NCBI RefSeq assembly: GCF_033597815.2
Contig: NZ_CP166245.1
Span: 682,001-746,000 of the forward strand
Reading direction: 5' to 3'
Length of the DNA: 64,000 nt
Origin: Staphylococcus sp. KG4-3
GTDB lineage: Bacteria > Bacillota > Bacilli > Staphylococcales > Staphylococcaceae
Shown: piece after piece, positions 55,798-64,000 of the stretch
Numbering within the stretch: the first letter of the stretch is position 1
Layout of the letters: every line of letters starts with the position of its first letter
The notes under the pieces: generated by a model
The model's database searches: none
Told to the model about the DNA's origin: nothing
Seen by the model: only the letters and a program-made list of their open reading frames with translations
Position numbers and translations under genes: made by a program

Positions 55798-58329
55798 ATG
55801 GGTTTTTTATCAAAAATTGCAGATGGCAATAAAAAAGAAATAAAACGCCTTGGTAAATTAGCCGACAAAGTTCTTGCATTAGAAGAGGATATGTCGATAT
55901 TAACTGATGAAGAAATTAAAGGGAAAACAAAAGCATTTCAAGAACAATTACAAGCTGAAGAAGATATAAAAAAACAAAATAAAATATTAGATGATATTTT
56001 ACCAGAAGCTTTTGCAATCGTACGAGAAGGGGCAAAACGTGTATTCAATATGAGTCCTTATAAAGTACAAGTTATGGGCGGTATCGCAATTCATGGTGGC
56101 GATATTTCAGAAATGAGAACTGGTGAAGGTAAAACATTAACAGCAACGATGCCAGTTTATCTAAATGCTTTAACAGGACGTGGCGTACACGTTATTACGG
56201 TCAATGAATACTTATCTAGTGTTCAAAGCCAGGAAATGGCTGAGTTATACGAGTTTCTTGGCCTATCTGTTGGTTTAAATTTAAACAGTAAAACAACAAA
56301 TGAAAAAAGAGAAGCTTATGCATGTGATATTACGTATTGTACAAATAATGAGCTAGGTTTTGACTACTTGCGTGATAACATGGTGAACTATGCAGAAGAG
56401 CGAGTTATGAGACCATTAAACTTTGCTATTATTGATGAAGTTGACTCTATTTTAATCGATGAAGCACGTACACCATTAATAATTTCGGGTGAAGCAGAGA
56501 AATCTACTTCCCTTTATACACAAGCAAATGTTTTTGCAAAAATGCTAAAAACTGAAGATGACTATAATTTCGATGAGAAAACAAAAGCAGTACAATTAAC
56601 AGAACAAGGTATTGATAAAGCAGAACGTATGTTTAAAATTGATAACCTATATGATGTGAAGAACGTTGATATTATTAGTCATATTAATACTGCATTACGA
56701 GCTCATGTAACACTACAACGAGATGTAGACTACATGGTCAATGACGGCGAAGTGCTTATTGTCGATCAATTCACAGGTCGTACAATGCCAGGCCGTCGAT
56801 TCTCTGAAGGGTTACACCAAGCTATTGAAGCCAAAGAAGGCGTTAAAATTCAAAATGAATCTAAGACAATGGCATCCATTACATTCCAAAACTATTTCAG
56901 AATGTATAATAAATTATCAGGTATGACGGGTACTGCAAAAACAGAAGAAGAAGAGTTTAGAAATATATACAACATGACTGTAACTCAAATTCCTACGAAT
57001 AAACCGATACAACGTATAGATAAACCTGATTTGATATATATTAGCCAAAAAGGTAAGTTCGATGCAGTGGTTGCAGATGTAATTGAAAAACATAAGCAAG
57101 GTCAGCCTGTACTTTTAGGTACCGTTGCAGTGGAAACCAGTGAATATATTTCTAACTTGTTGAAGAAAAATGGCGTACGTCATGACGTATTAAATGCTAA
57201 AAATCACGAACGTGAGGCAGATATTGTTGCCAATGCCGGTCAACGTGGCGCTGTTACGATTGCTACGAATATGGCGGGTCGTGGTACAGATATCAAACTG
57301 GGCGAAGGCGTTGAAGAAATAGGCGGACTCGCAGTTATTGGTACGGAAAGACATGAATCCCGTCGTATCGATGACCAATTACGTGGTCGTTCTGGTCGTC
57401 AAGGAGACAAAGGTGATAGCCGCTTCTATTTATCGCTTCAAGATGAATTGATGGTACGTTTCGGCTCAGAGCGTTTACAAAATATGATGAATCGTTTAGG
57501 TATGGATGACTCTACACCAATTGAGTCTAAAATGGTTTCACGTGCAGTGGAATCTGCACAAAAACGTGTTGAGGGTAATAACTTCGATGCGCGTAAACGT
57601 GTTCTTGAATATGATGATGTATTACGTAAGCAACGTGAAATCATTTATAATGAACGTAATAATATTATCGATAGTGATACAAGTGGTGATCTAGTCAATC
57701 AAATGCTTCATTCAACATTAGAAAGAAGTGTTCACTATCATGTGAATGAAGAAGCAGACGAACCTGATTATGAACCGTTCATTAATTATGTCGATGATGT
57801 ATTTTTAAATGAAGGCGACTTAAAAGTTGCAGACATTAAAGGGAAAGATAAAGAAGACATAGTTGAAATTGTTTGGAATAAAGTTGAAGTAGCGTTAAAA
57901 GATCAAAAAGAAAAGATTGGTACGCAATTTGACGAATTTGAACGTATGATTCTACTTCGTTCTATTGATACACATTGGACTGACCATATTGACACAATGG
58001 ATCAACTTAGACAAGGTATACATTTACGTTCTTATGGCCAACAAAATCCGTTGCGTGATTATCAAAATGAAGGTCATCAATTGTTTGATACAATGATGGA
58101 AAACATTGAAGAGGACGTAAGTAAATATATTCTTAAATCAGTTGTTTCAGTCGAAGATGATGTAGAAAGAGATAAAGCTACAGACTTTGGTAAAGCTGAG
58201 CACGTTTCTGCAGAAGATGGTAAAGAAAAAGTTAAATCATCACCATATGTTAAAGACGAACATATTGGTAGAAATGACCCTTGCCCTTGTGGTAGCGGTA
58301 AGAAATATAAAAACTGTCACGGTGCGTAA
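55798..58329 (+). CDS. secA: Preprotein translocase ATPase SecA
   Basis: 843 residues, the housekeeping SecA1. [11 protein letters not shown] (Walker A near 105), [18 protein letters not shown] (DEAD region), [13 protein letters not shown] and [18 protein letters not shown]. The C-terminal zinc tail [17 protein letters not shown] is complete. RBS AAAGGAGCGA. Drives proteins through SecYEG. Confidence 0.98.
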   Translation: MGFLSKIADGNKKEIKRLGKLADKVLALEEDMSILTDEEIKGKTKAFQEQLQAEEDIKKQNKILDDILPEAFAIVREGAKRVFNMSPYKVQVMGGIAIHGGDISEMRTGEGKTLTATMPVYLNALTGRGVHVITVNEYLSSVQSQEMAELYEFLGLSVGLNLNSKTTNEKREAYACDITYCTNNELGFDYLRDNMVNYAEERVMRPLNFAIIDEVDSILIDEARTPLIISGEAEKSTSLYTQANVFAKMLKTEDDYNFDEKTKAVQLTEQGIDKAERMFKIDNLYDVKNVDIISHINTALRAHVTLQRDVDYMVNDGEVLIVDQFTGRTMPGRRFSEGLHQAIEAKEGVKIQNESKTMASITFQNYFRMYNKLSGMTGTAKTEEEEFRNIYNMTVTQIPTNKPIQRIDKPDLIYISQKGKFDAVVADVIEKHKQGQPVLLGTVAVETSEYISNLLKKNGVRHDVLNAKNHEREADIVANAGQRGAVTIATNMAGRGTDIKLGEGVEEIGGLAVIGTERHESRRIDDQLRGRSGRQGDKGDSRFYLSLQDELMVRFGSERLQNMMNRLGMDDSTPIESKMVSRAVESAQKRVEGNNFDARKRVLEYDDVLRKQREIIYNERNNIIDSDTSGDLVNQMLHSTLERSVHYHVNEEADEPDYEPFINYVDDVFLNEGDLKVADIKGKDKEDIVEIVWNKVEVALKDQKEKIGTQFDEFERMILLRSIDTHWTDHIDTMDQLRQGIHLRSYGQQNPLRDYQNEGHQLFDTMMENIEEDVSKYILKSVVSVEDDVERDKATDFGKAEHVSAEDGKEKVKSSPYVKDEHIGRNDPCPCGSGKKYKNCHGA

Positions 58330-58347
58330 CACATGTGATTATAAATT

Positions 58348-58395
58348 AAACCGGGAGCATTGATAGTCGTATCATTAACTTCCGGTTTTATTTTT
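58348..58395 (+). terminator. Terminator after secA
   Basis: AAACCGGGAG / CTTCCGGTTT with an inner ATTGATA/TATCATT stem, then a T-rich run. Confidence 0.85.
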
Positions 58396-58541
58396 GTTTT
58401 ATAACATTACAAGTCACATTGAGGAGATTATGGGTAAAGTTGAAATGTTAACCCTGAGTTCTGTAGAATAGTGATATTGGATAAAATAAATAAGTATGTT
58501 GTGTAAGTACTTCATTTAAATGATAATAGGAGAGATGCAAA

Positions 58542-59658
58542 ATGGAATTATCAGAAATTAAACGAAATATTGATGCTTATAGAGAAAGATTAGAACAACT
58601 TAGGGGGTCTCTTTGACTTAGAAGAAAAAGAGACTAATATTAAAGAATTCGAAGAGATGATGACAGATCCTACTTTTTGGGATGACCAAGATAAAGCGCA
58701 AGAGATAATTGATAAGAACAATGCTTTAAAATCAATTGTGAATGCTTATAGATCACTTGAATCAACTCTGGAAGACATGGATACGACAAGAGCATTATTA
58801 TTAGAAGAAAACGATGACACAATGAAGCAAGAATTGGAGCAAGAAGTTCATACGTTTGAAAGTCGGTTAGACAACTTCGAATTACAATTATTGTTAGATG
58901 GTCCATATGATGCGAACGATGCCATTATGGAGTTGCATCCAGGTGCAGGTGGTACTGAGTCACAAGATTGGACTAACATGTTATTGAGAATGTACCAGCG
59001 TTACTGTGAGCAAAAAGGCTTTAAGGTAGAAATTGCTGACTATTTACCAGGAGACGAAGCTGGAGTTAAAAGTGTAACGATAATCGTAAAAGGTCATAAT
59101 GCTTATGGCTATTTGAAAGCTGAAAAGGGAGTGCACCGTCTTGTTCGAATTTCTCCATTTGATTCTTCTGGACGTAGACATACATCATTTGCATCATGTG
59201 ATGTAATCCCACAATTTAATAATACCGAAATAGAAATTGAAGTTAATCAAGACGATATTACAATTGATACTTTTAGAGCATCGGGTGCAGGTGGACAACA
59301 TATTAATAAAACAGAATCGGCCATTCGAATCACTCACCATCCAACTGGCATCGTTGTAAATAACCAAAATGAACGTTCTCAAATTAAAAACAGAGAAGCT
59401 GCCATGAAGACTTTGAAATCTAAGTTATATCAATTAAAAATTGAAGAACAAGAACAGGAAATGGCAGAAATTAGAGGAGAACAAAAAGACATAGGATGGG
59501 GGAGTCAAATCAGATCTTATGTATTCCACCCGTATGCCATGGTCAAAGATCATCGTACTAATGCTGAAACTGGCAAAGTCGATGCGGTAATGGATGGAGA
59601 TATTAATTCATTTATAGAAGCATATTTACGTAGCCAGATGGACCATAGTGAAAAATAA
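58542..59658 (+). CDS. prfB: Peptide chain release factor 2, with programmed +1 frameshift
   Basis: RF2 reads UGA and UAA stops. Translation starts at ATG 58542 (RBS AGGAGAG) and runs 24 codons to CTT-TGA at 58611-58616. It must then shift +1 (skip base 58614) to continue at GAC 58615 to the stop at 59658, giving 371 residues. The codon-specificity tripeptide SPF is in [10 protein letters not shown] and the catalytic GGQ in [10 protein letters not shown]. Cotranscription with secA is prevented by the terminator at 58348. Confidence 0.97.
58600..58617 (+). other. prfB autoregulatory frameshift site
   Basis: AGGGGG at 58601-58606 acts as an internal Shine-Dalgarno, five bases before CTT-TGA-C (58611-58617). 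This is the conserved bacterial arrangement in which low RF2 favours +1 slippage of tRNA-Leu. Confidence 0.95.
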
Positions 59659-59713
59659 GTATGAATGATACTAAAATAGATGATGTAAAATAGCAAGCTA
59701 AGTTTGATATATA

Positions 59714-59772
59714 TGTGGGGATGAGATAGTAATCAATTTTAAAATGTTGAGCGCTATCGCATCCCTTTATTT
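59714..59772 (+). terminator. Terminator after prfB
   Basis: GGGATG-GATAG pairs with CTATC-CATCCC, inner loop between, then TTTATTTTTG. Confidence 0.8.
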
Positions 59773-60040
59773 TTGAAGTTTTACACTAAATGCAAATAAT
59801 GGGTAGGTGAATTTCAACGAATAAAGAGGTGGACTATACTTTGGATAGAATATAAATACAAGGTTATATATTTTAAATGATTTTAAAATATTAATCATTG
59901 AATGTAAAATGCATTTTTTAATGTTACATAGTCTGTTATTCGCAGAATGATGATCTTTAATTAAATTTAGTTTTATCAAAGGATTGGACGTATTTTAAAT
60001 GATATAAAAGAGTTCGTTAAAATTGAAAGTTGACTGTTGT
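59773..60040. other. Gap between prfB terminator and the CHAP-gene promoter
   Basis: About 270 AT-rich bases; no ORF or element I would support. Confidence 0.5.
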
Positions 60041-60057
60041 ATTACAGTATAATAACA
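60041..60057 (-). promoter_or_regulatory. WalR binding site
   Basis: Read on the minus strand TGTTAT-N5-TGTAAT, an exact match to the WalR motif TGTWAH-N5-TGTWAH. It is centred about 47 bases upstream of the start of transcription predicted from the extended -10 at 60081-60089, a fitting activator position. Confidence 0.75.
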
Positions 60058-60080
60058 AAGACAAATGTCTAAGAGTTATG

Positions 60081-60089
60081 TGCTATATT
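60081..60089 (+). promoter_or_regulatory. Extended -10 of the LysM-CHAP gene
   Basis: TGC-TATATT with no clear -35 upstream, where the WalR box takes its place. Confidence 0.5.
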
Positions 60090-60130
60090 ATTCTTGATTA
60101 AAATTAAGATAGCAAAGGATGAAATATGTA

Positions 60131-61081
60131 ATGAAGAAAGGCTTAACATTTTCTATAACAACGGCAGCAATGTTTTTTGGTATAAATGGTATAGCATCAG
60201 CAGACCAAATCCATACAGTGAAGGAAAATGCTAAATTAACAGATATAGCTCAAGCATTTGCAACAACAACTACGGAAATTCAAAATTTAAATCAAATAAA
60301 TGATAGAGAGTATGTTCAAGCAGGAGAAAGATTAGTACTTCCAGATAATGATATTGTAGAAGTAAAAGTTGGGGATTCAATTCAAAGTATCGCAGATGCA
60401 TATCAACTGACAGTTGAACAACTTAATCAGTTGAACCCAAATTTAGGAGAAATGATATATCCTGGTCAACTTATCGCAGTTTCTGAAAAAGGTTCAGCAC
60501 ATTTAAACAATCAAATACAACAAATGTTTAACGAGCAAATCGAAGGGCAAAGCAATACCTCAGATGGTAATTACAATGAAGTAATTAATGAACAATCAAC
60601 GCCAAATCGTACTACAACATCAACAAATGTGACATCTATTGCACCACAAACATGGCCAAATGTTAACGCACATGACGTAGCTGAAAACAATCAACAAATG
60701 CATGTTGATAGTAATGTGGAATCTAAAGAACACTATAGACCAGTACAACAAGCTTCAAATGGCAATAACTATTACACATGGGGACAGTGTACATATTACG
60801 CTTTCGATAGACGTCAACAATTAGGAAAATCTGTTGGTAATTTATGGGGAAATGCGAATAATTGGGCTTCAGCAGCTCGTCAAAATGGCTATCAAGTAAA
60901 TCACACGCCAGAAGTTGGAGCTATTTTCCAAAGTAATGCTGGTAACTATGGTCATGTAGGTATAGTGGAATGTAAAAATTCAGATGGATCAATTCTTGTG
61001 TCAGAAATGAACTGGCAAGGAGTAGGGCAAAAATCTTATAGAACAGTACACAACACAGGACAATACAATTATATTCACTAA
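60131..61081 (+). CDS. LysM-CHAP cell-wall hydrolase
   Basis: A secreted 316-residue peptidoglycan amidase/endopeptidase. Signal peptide to about residue 24 (IASA-D), LysM domains at about 26-68 and 74-116 binding the wall, a polar linker rich in N, Q, S, T, and a C-terminal CHAP domain (about 210-316) with C220 (WGQCTYYAF) and H275 (GHVGIVE). ATG 60131 is chosen over 60119, since the RBS AAAGGA would overlap the latter. Similar to the SsaA/Sle1-like staphylococcal hydrolases. Controlled by WalKR judging by the upstream box. Confidence 0.93.
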   Translation: MKKGLTFSITTAAMFFGINGIASADQIHTVKENAKLTDIAQAFATTTTEIQNLNQINDREYVQAGERLVLPDNDIVEVKVGDSIQSIADAYQLTVEQLNQLNPNLGEMIYPGQLIAVSEKGSAHLNNQIQQMFNEQIEGQSNTSDGNYNEVINEQSTPNRTTTSTNVTSIAPQTWPNVNAHDVAENNQQMHVDSNVESKEHYRPVQQASNGNNYYTWGQCTYYAFDRRQQLGKSVGNLWGNANNWASAARQNGYQVNHTPEVGAIFQSNAGNYGHVGIVECKNSDGSILVSEMNWQGVGQKSYRTVHNTGQYNYIH

Positions 61082-61229
61082 TTAATACTAGAGTTTTTAG
61101 TTTGATTTAGAACAAATATGTTGATATCTTGTTTTATAAGATAATAAGTGAAATTGTAAATTAACTATATTAATTTAATAAAATTAACGTAGAAGAAATG
61201 ACTAACTAAACTGAAAGCTATGTTCATGG

Positions 61230-61280
61230 GAGTGGGGCGACGAAATCATTGTAGAATAATATGATTTCGCTGTTCCACTC
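61230..61280. terminator. Terminator after the LysM-CHAP gene
   Basis: GAGTGG-CGAAATCA pairs with TGATTTCG-CCACTC with a small internal bulge. Same type of arm as 1247 and 45422. The rest of the gap (61281-61421) is AT-rich and holds the next leader. Confidence 0.7.
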
Positions 61281-61421
61281 TCTCGTTATATTAATTAAAG
61301 TAGTATGTTTATAATACAAATAAATAATTATTTTTAAGGATATTGGTAAGACATTTTATTTGTTGAGTGATATTATAAAAACAAGTATAATGATTCATTA
61401 AATAAACTAGGAGGCGATGTC

Positions 61422-62063
61422 ATGGGAGTACATCAATATTTTAAACGCTTATCTGATTTAGAAAAATTAATTAGATTGCCAGGTAAATTTAAGTATTTCG
61501 AGCATAACGTCGCTGCCCACTCATTCAAGGTGACTAAAATTGCTCAATATTTAGGTACAGTTGAAGAGTATCATGGGAATGAAGTGGATTGGAAAAGCTT
61601 ATATGAAAAGGCATTAAACCATGATTTCGCGGAAATATTCACAGGAGATATTAAAACGCCTGTAAAGTATGCTAGCGGAGAATTAAAGAAATTATTCTCA
61701 CAAGTAGAAGAGGAAATGGTAGATCATTTTATAAATGAAGAGATTCCAGAACCATATCAAGATATCTATAGAGAAAGATTACAAGAAGGTAAGGACGATT
61801 CGTTAGAAGGTCAATTACTTTCAGTAGCTGATAAAATAGATTTATTATATGAAACATTTGGAGAAATTCAAAAACGTAACCCGGAACAACTATTCTTTGA
61901 AATATATGAAATGTCGTTAGAGACAATAATGCAATTTGACCACCTTAGCTCAGTTCAAGATTTTATAGAAAATATTATTCCTGAAATGTTGACGGAAAAG
62001 TTCATTCCAAAATCTGAATTACGAGAAACAACCATGGCTATTTTAAATAATAGGAACGGGTGA
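61422..62063 (+). CDS. HD-domain 5'-deoxynucleotidase (YfbR-like)
   Basis: 213 residues. The HD metal ligands are spread as in YfbR: H in VAAHSFKVT (about 32), HD in LNHDFAEIFTGDIKTPVKY (about 68-69) and D in VADKIDLLYE (about 137). Such enzymes dephosphorylate deoxynucleoside monophosphates. RBS AGGAGGCGA. csbA starts 5 bases after the stop. Confidence 0.87.
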   Translation: MGVHQYFKRLSDLEKLIRLPGKFKYFEHNVAAHSFKVTKIAQYLGTVEEYHGNEVDWKSLYEKALNHDFAEIFTGDIKTPVKYASGELKKLFSQVEEEMVDHFINEEIPEPYQDIYRERLQEGKDDSLEGQLLSVADKIDLLYETFGEIQKRNPEQLFFEIYEMSLETIMQFDHLSSVQDFIENIIPEMLTEKFIPKSELRETTMAILNNRNG

Positions 62064-62068
62064 ATTGA

Positions 62069-62299
62069 ATGATTTGGTATGCGCTTGCGGCCTTTTTTCC
62101 TTGTATATTTGTTGTGTTATTTAGTGTATTAACGAGAAGTAAATGGGTAGGAACAATCCTGACATTAGTTATTATAGGTGCCTCTGTACAAAAAGGATTC
62201 TTCCATAGTGAGTGGATTATTTTTATAGATGTAGTGTCTATGTTGGCAGGATATCTCATTATTGATCAATTAGAATTGCACAAAAAAGAAGACGATTGA
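62069..62299 (+). CDS. csbA: CsbA family membrane protein
   Basis: A 76-residue protein with three membrane segments (about 2-19, 26-43, 49-66) and a charged end (HKKEDD), matching CsbA of Bacillus, which is under sigma-B there. No sigma-B promoter of its own is visible: it shares the transcript of the nucleotidase gene. Function unknown. Confidence 0.85.
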   Translation: MIWYALAAFFPCIFVVLFSVLTRSKWVGTILTLVIIGASVQKGFFHSEWIIFIDVVSMLAGYLIIDQLELHKKEDD

Positions 62300-62395
62300 A
62301 AAGTAAGTATTGAGCAACCTAATTGCTATAATTTAATAAGCGCTTTATAATTATATGACTTGAGATAATTAAGAACATGGTTATAATGCAAATTT

Positions 62396-62428
62396 ATGCA
62401 AACATGGTAGAGTGACTATGTTTGTTTT
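62396..62428 (+). terminator. Terminator after csbA
   Basis: AAACAT-GT / AC-ATGTTT with a 6-base loop and TTTTTT directly after. Confidence 0.75.
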
Positions 62429-62457
62429 TTATTTATATAGAACAAGATTAATTAAAA

Positions 62458-62498
62458 CGAACAAATGTTTGCTTTTGTGTTTGTTAATCTGTTAAAAT
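62458..62498 (+). promoter_or_regulatory. uvrB: uvrB promoter with LexA box
   Basis: CGAACAAATGTTTG (62458-62471) matches 13 of 14 positions of the SOS consensus. It overlaps a -35 TTGCTT (62469-62474), 18 bases from TAAAAT (62493-62498). Leader of about 115 bases to uvrB. Confidence 0.85.
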
Positions 62499-62620
62499 AT
62501 GTAACGAGTATAAGCACCTTCGGAAAAATATTACGCCAAAAAACAATGTATATAGCCTAATAAAAAGATTTAAAATAGGTTCTAAGCGTTAGAAATGATA
62601 TAGGAAGTAGGGGTTATAAT

Positions 62621-64000
62621 ATGGAACATTATCCGTTTAAACTGCATTCTGATTTTGAGCCTCAAGGCGATCAACCAGAAGCCATTAAAAAAATTGTCAA
62701 TGGTGTCAATGAAGGAAAAAGACATCAAACGTTACTTGGGGCTACAGGAACCGGTAAAACTTTTACAATGAGTAACGTTATTAAACAAGTGGGTAAACCT
62801 ACGTTGATTATCGCACATAATAAAACACTAGCAGGACAGTTATATAGCGAATTTAAAGAGTTTTTCCCTGAAAATAGAGTGGAATATTTTGTCAGCTATT
62901 ATGATTATTATCAACCAGAAGCTTATGTGCCATCGACTGATACTTTTATAGAAAAAGATGCTTCTATTAATGATGAAATAGATCAATTACGACATTCAGC
63001 AACTAGCGCATTATTTGAAAGAGATGATGTTATTATCATAGCTAGTGTCAGCTGTATATATGGCTTGGGTAATCCAGAAGAATATCGTGATTTAGTCGTA
63101 AGTGTTCGTGTTGGCATGCAAATGGACAGAAGTGAATTACTGAAAAAATTGGTTGACGTGCAATATACAAGAAATGATATTGATTTTAGACGTGGTACGT
63201 TTCGCGTTAGAGGTGATGTAGTAGAAATCTTTCCAGCCTCAAGAGAAGAAATGTGCATAAGAGTAGAATTCTTTGGTGATGAAATAGACCGTATTCGTGA
63301 AGTTAACTACTTGACAGGAGAAGTATTAAGAGAACGAGATCATTTTGCGATATTCCCAGCCTCACACTTCGTAACGCGTGAAGAAAAAATGAAATTAGCA
63401 ATCCAAAGAATTGAAAATGAATTAGAAGCACGTTTGACTGAATTACGTTCAGAAAACAAATTGCTAGAAGCACAACGTTTAGAACAACGTACAAACTATG
63501 ACTTAGAGATGATGCGAGAAATGGGCTTTTGTTCAGGTATAGAAAACTATTCCGTTCATCTAACTTTACGACCAACAGGTTCAACACCTTATACGCTTCT
63601 AGATTATTTTGGTGATGATTGGTTAGTGATGATTGATGAATCACATGTTACATTACCGCAAATTAGAGGGATGTATAATGGTGATCGTGCTCGTAAACAA
63701 GTATTAGTAGATCATGGTTTCCGTTTGCCAAGCGCTTTAGATAATAGACCACTAAAATTTGAAGAATTTGAAGAAAAGACTAAACAATTAGTTTATGTAT
63801 CTGCTACACCAGGTCCATTCGAATTAGAACATACAGATGAGATGGTACAACAAATTATCCGACCGACAGGTTTATTGGATCCTAAGATTGAAGTTCGACC
63901 AACTGAAAATCAAATTGATGATTTAATTGGAGAAATTCAAGACCGCATTGATCGAAATGAACGAGTACTAGTAACTACTTTAACTAAAAAAATGAGCGAA
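62621..64000 (+). CDS. uvrB: UvrABC excinuclease subunit B, 3' end outside window
   Basis: The first 460 codons of UvrB (usually about 660), open to the last base. [22 protein letters not shown] at the N-terminus, GATGTGKT at 40-47, the beta-hairpin region [12 protein letters not shown], the UvrA-interacting domain in the middle and [22 protein letters not shown] in the helicase core. RBS AAGTAGGGG. uvrA is expected beyond the window. Confidence 0.97.
   Translation, partial: MEHYPFKLHSDFEPQGDQPEAIKKIVNGVNEGKRHQTLLGATGTGKTFTMSNVIKQVGKPTLIIAHNKTLAGQLYSEFKEFFPENRVEYFVSYYDYYQPEAYVPSTDTFIEKDASINDEIDQLRHSATSALFERDDVIIIASVSCIYGLGNPEEYRDLVVSVRVGMQMDRSELLKKLVDVQYTRNDIDFRRGTFRVRGDVVEIFPASREEMCIRVEFFGDEIDRIREVNYLTGEVLRERDHFAIFPASHFVTREEKMKLAIQRIENELEARLTELRSENKLLEAQRLEQRTNYDLEMMREMGFCSGIENYSVHLTLRPTGSTPYTLLDYFGDDWLVMIDESHVTLPQIRGMYNGDRARKQVLVDHGFRLPSALDNRPLKFEEFEEKTKQLVYVSATPGPFELEHTDEMVQQIIRPTGLLDPKIEVRPTENQIDDLIGEIQDRIDRNERVLVTTLTKKMSE

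Noticed and set aside
58657..59658. prfB as a shorter gene starting at an internal ATG
   Set aside because: The conserved upstream 24 codons and the CTT-TGA-C frameshift site show the true start at 58542.
60031..60053. TTGACT...TATAAT as promoter of the LysM-CHAP gene
   Set aside because: Spacer of 11 bases is too short; the extended -10 downstream with the WalR box is a better fit.
1..64000. CRISPR arrays, prophage, insertion sequences, tRNA or rRNA genes
   Set aside because: Read through both strands; no regular spaced repeats, transposase, phage genes or cloverleaf/rRNA sequence seen.

Overview
The window is a stretch of low-GC Firmicute chromosome with the gene content and gene order of Staphylococcus. 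The order csbB-like / queCDE / pabABC / ltaS / ABC-F-recQ / hisC / POT transporter / nrdIEF / sstABCD / murB / pepT / gdpS-tagO / comFA-comFC-hpf-secA-prfB-CHAP-uvrB is the one I remember from staphylococcal genomes. Nearly all of it is core genome. I see no prophage, insertion sequence, CRISPR array, rRNA or tRNA. The saeRS virulence regulator that sits beside csbB in S. aureus is absent, and there are two tandem POT peptide transporters, so a coagulase-negative species is more likely than S. aureus. I cannot name the species.

Layout. 1-4.9 kb: CNNM/CBS transporter (5' end cut by the window), aldo/keto reductase, CsbB-type glycosyltransferase, two small membrane proteins. 5.1-7.1 kb (minus): queCDE for preQ0 synthesis, behind a preQ1-I riboswitch. 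7.2-9.5 kb: pabABC for p-aminobenzoate. 9.6-11.6 kb: small membrane protein and pxpBC. 12.3-14.2 kb: ltaS. 14.5-19.1 kb: ZIP metal transporter (minus), ABC-F protein, RecQ. 19.5-24 kb: Opu-type osmolyte importer, hisC, a deoxynucleotidase. 24.1-30.8 kb (minus): lipid kinase, two POT transporters, queF, EamA transporter. 31.5-35.1 kb: nrdIEF. 35.4-39.3 kb: Fur-boxed sstABCD iron-siderophore importer. 39.6-45.2 kb: PH-like protein, CHY zinc finger, murB, GrpB-like protein, lipoprotein, bacilliredoxin, glycerate kinase. 45.5-49.6 kb (minus): pepT, ThrE-type exporter pair, gdpS. 50-51.8 kb: tagO and an IMPACT protein. 52-59.7 kb: degV, comFA, comFC, hpf, secA, prfB (with the +1 frameshift). 60-64 kb: LysM-CHAP wall hydrolase, YfbR-like nucleotidase, csbA and the first 460 codons of uvrB.

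Several genes join into pathways. queCDE and queF cover CDG, preQ0 and preQ1 formation, and the riboswitch closes the loop. pabABC feeds folate. csbB, ltaS and tagO belong to teichoic-acid biology. nrdIEF carries paired NrdR boxes built into its promoter. uvrB has a LexA box, and the CHAP hydrolase has a WalR box. sst has a Fur box.

The observations most worth checking are: comFA, whose well-spaced ribosome-binding site leads to an ATA codon instead of ATG; a LexA box with a near-consensus promoter at 30863-30914 that faces no recognisable gene; a dispersed family of covarying hairpins around a GACA/TGTC core; a structured element near 25.44 kb that resembles an intergenic repeat of Bacillus; and a candidate structured RNA after recQ. 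I found no clearly new multi-gene system.
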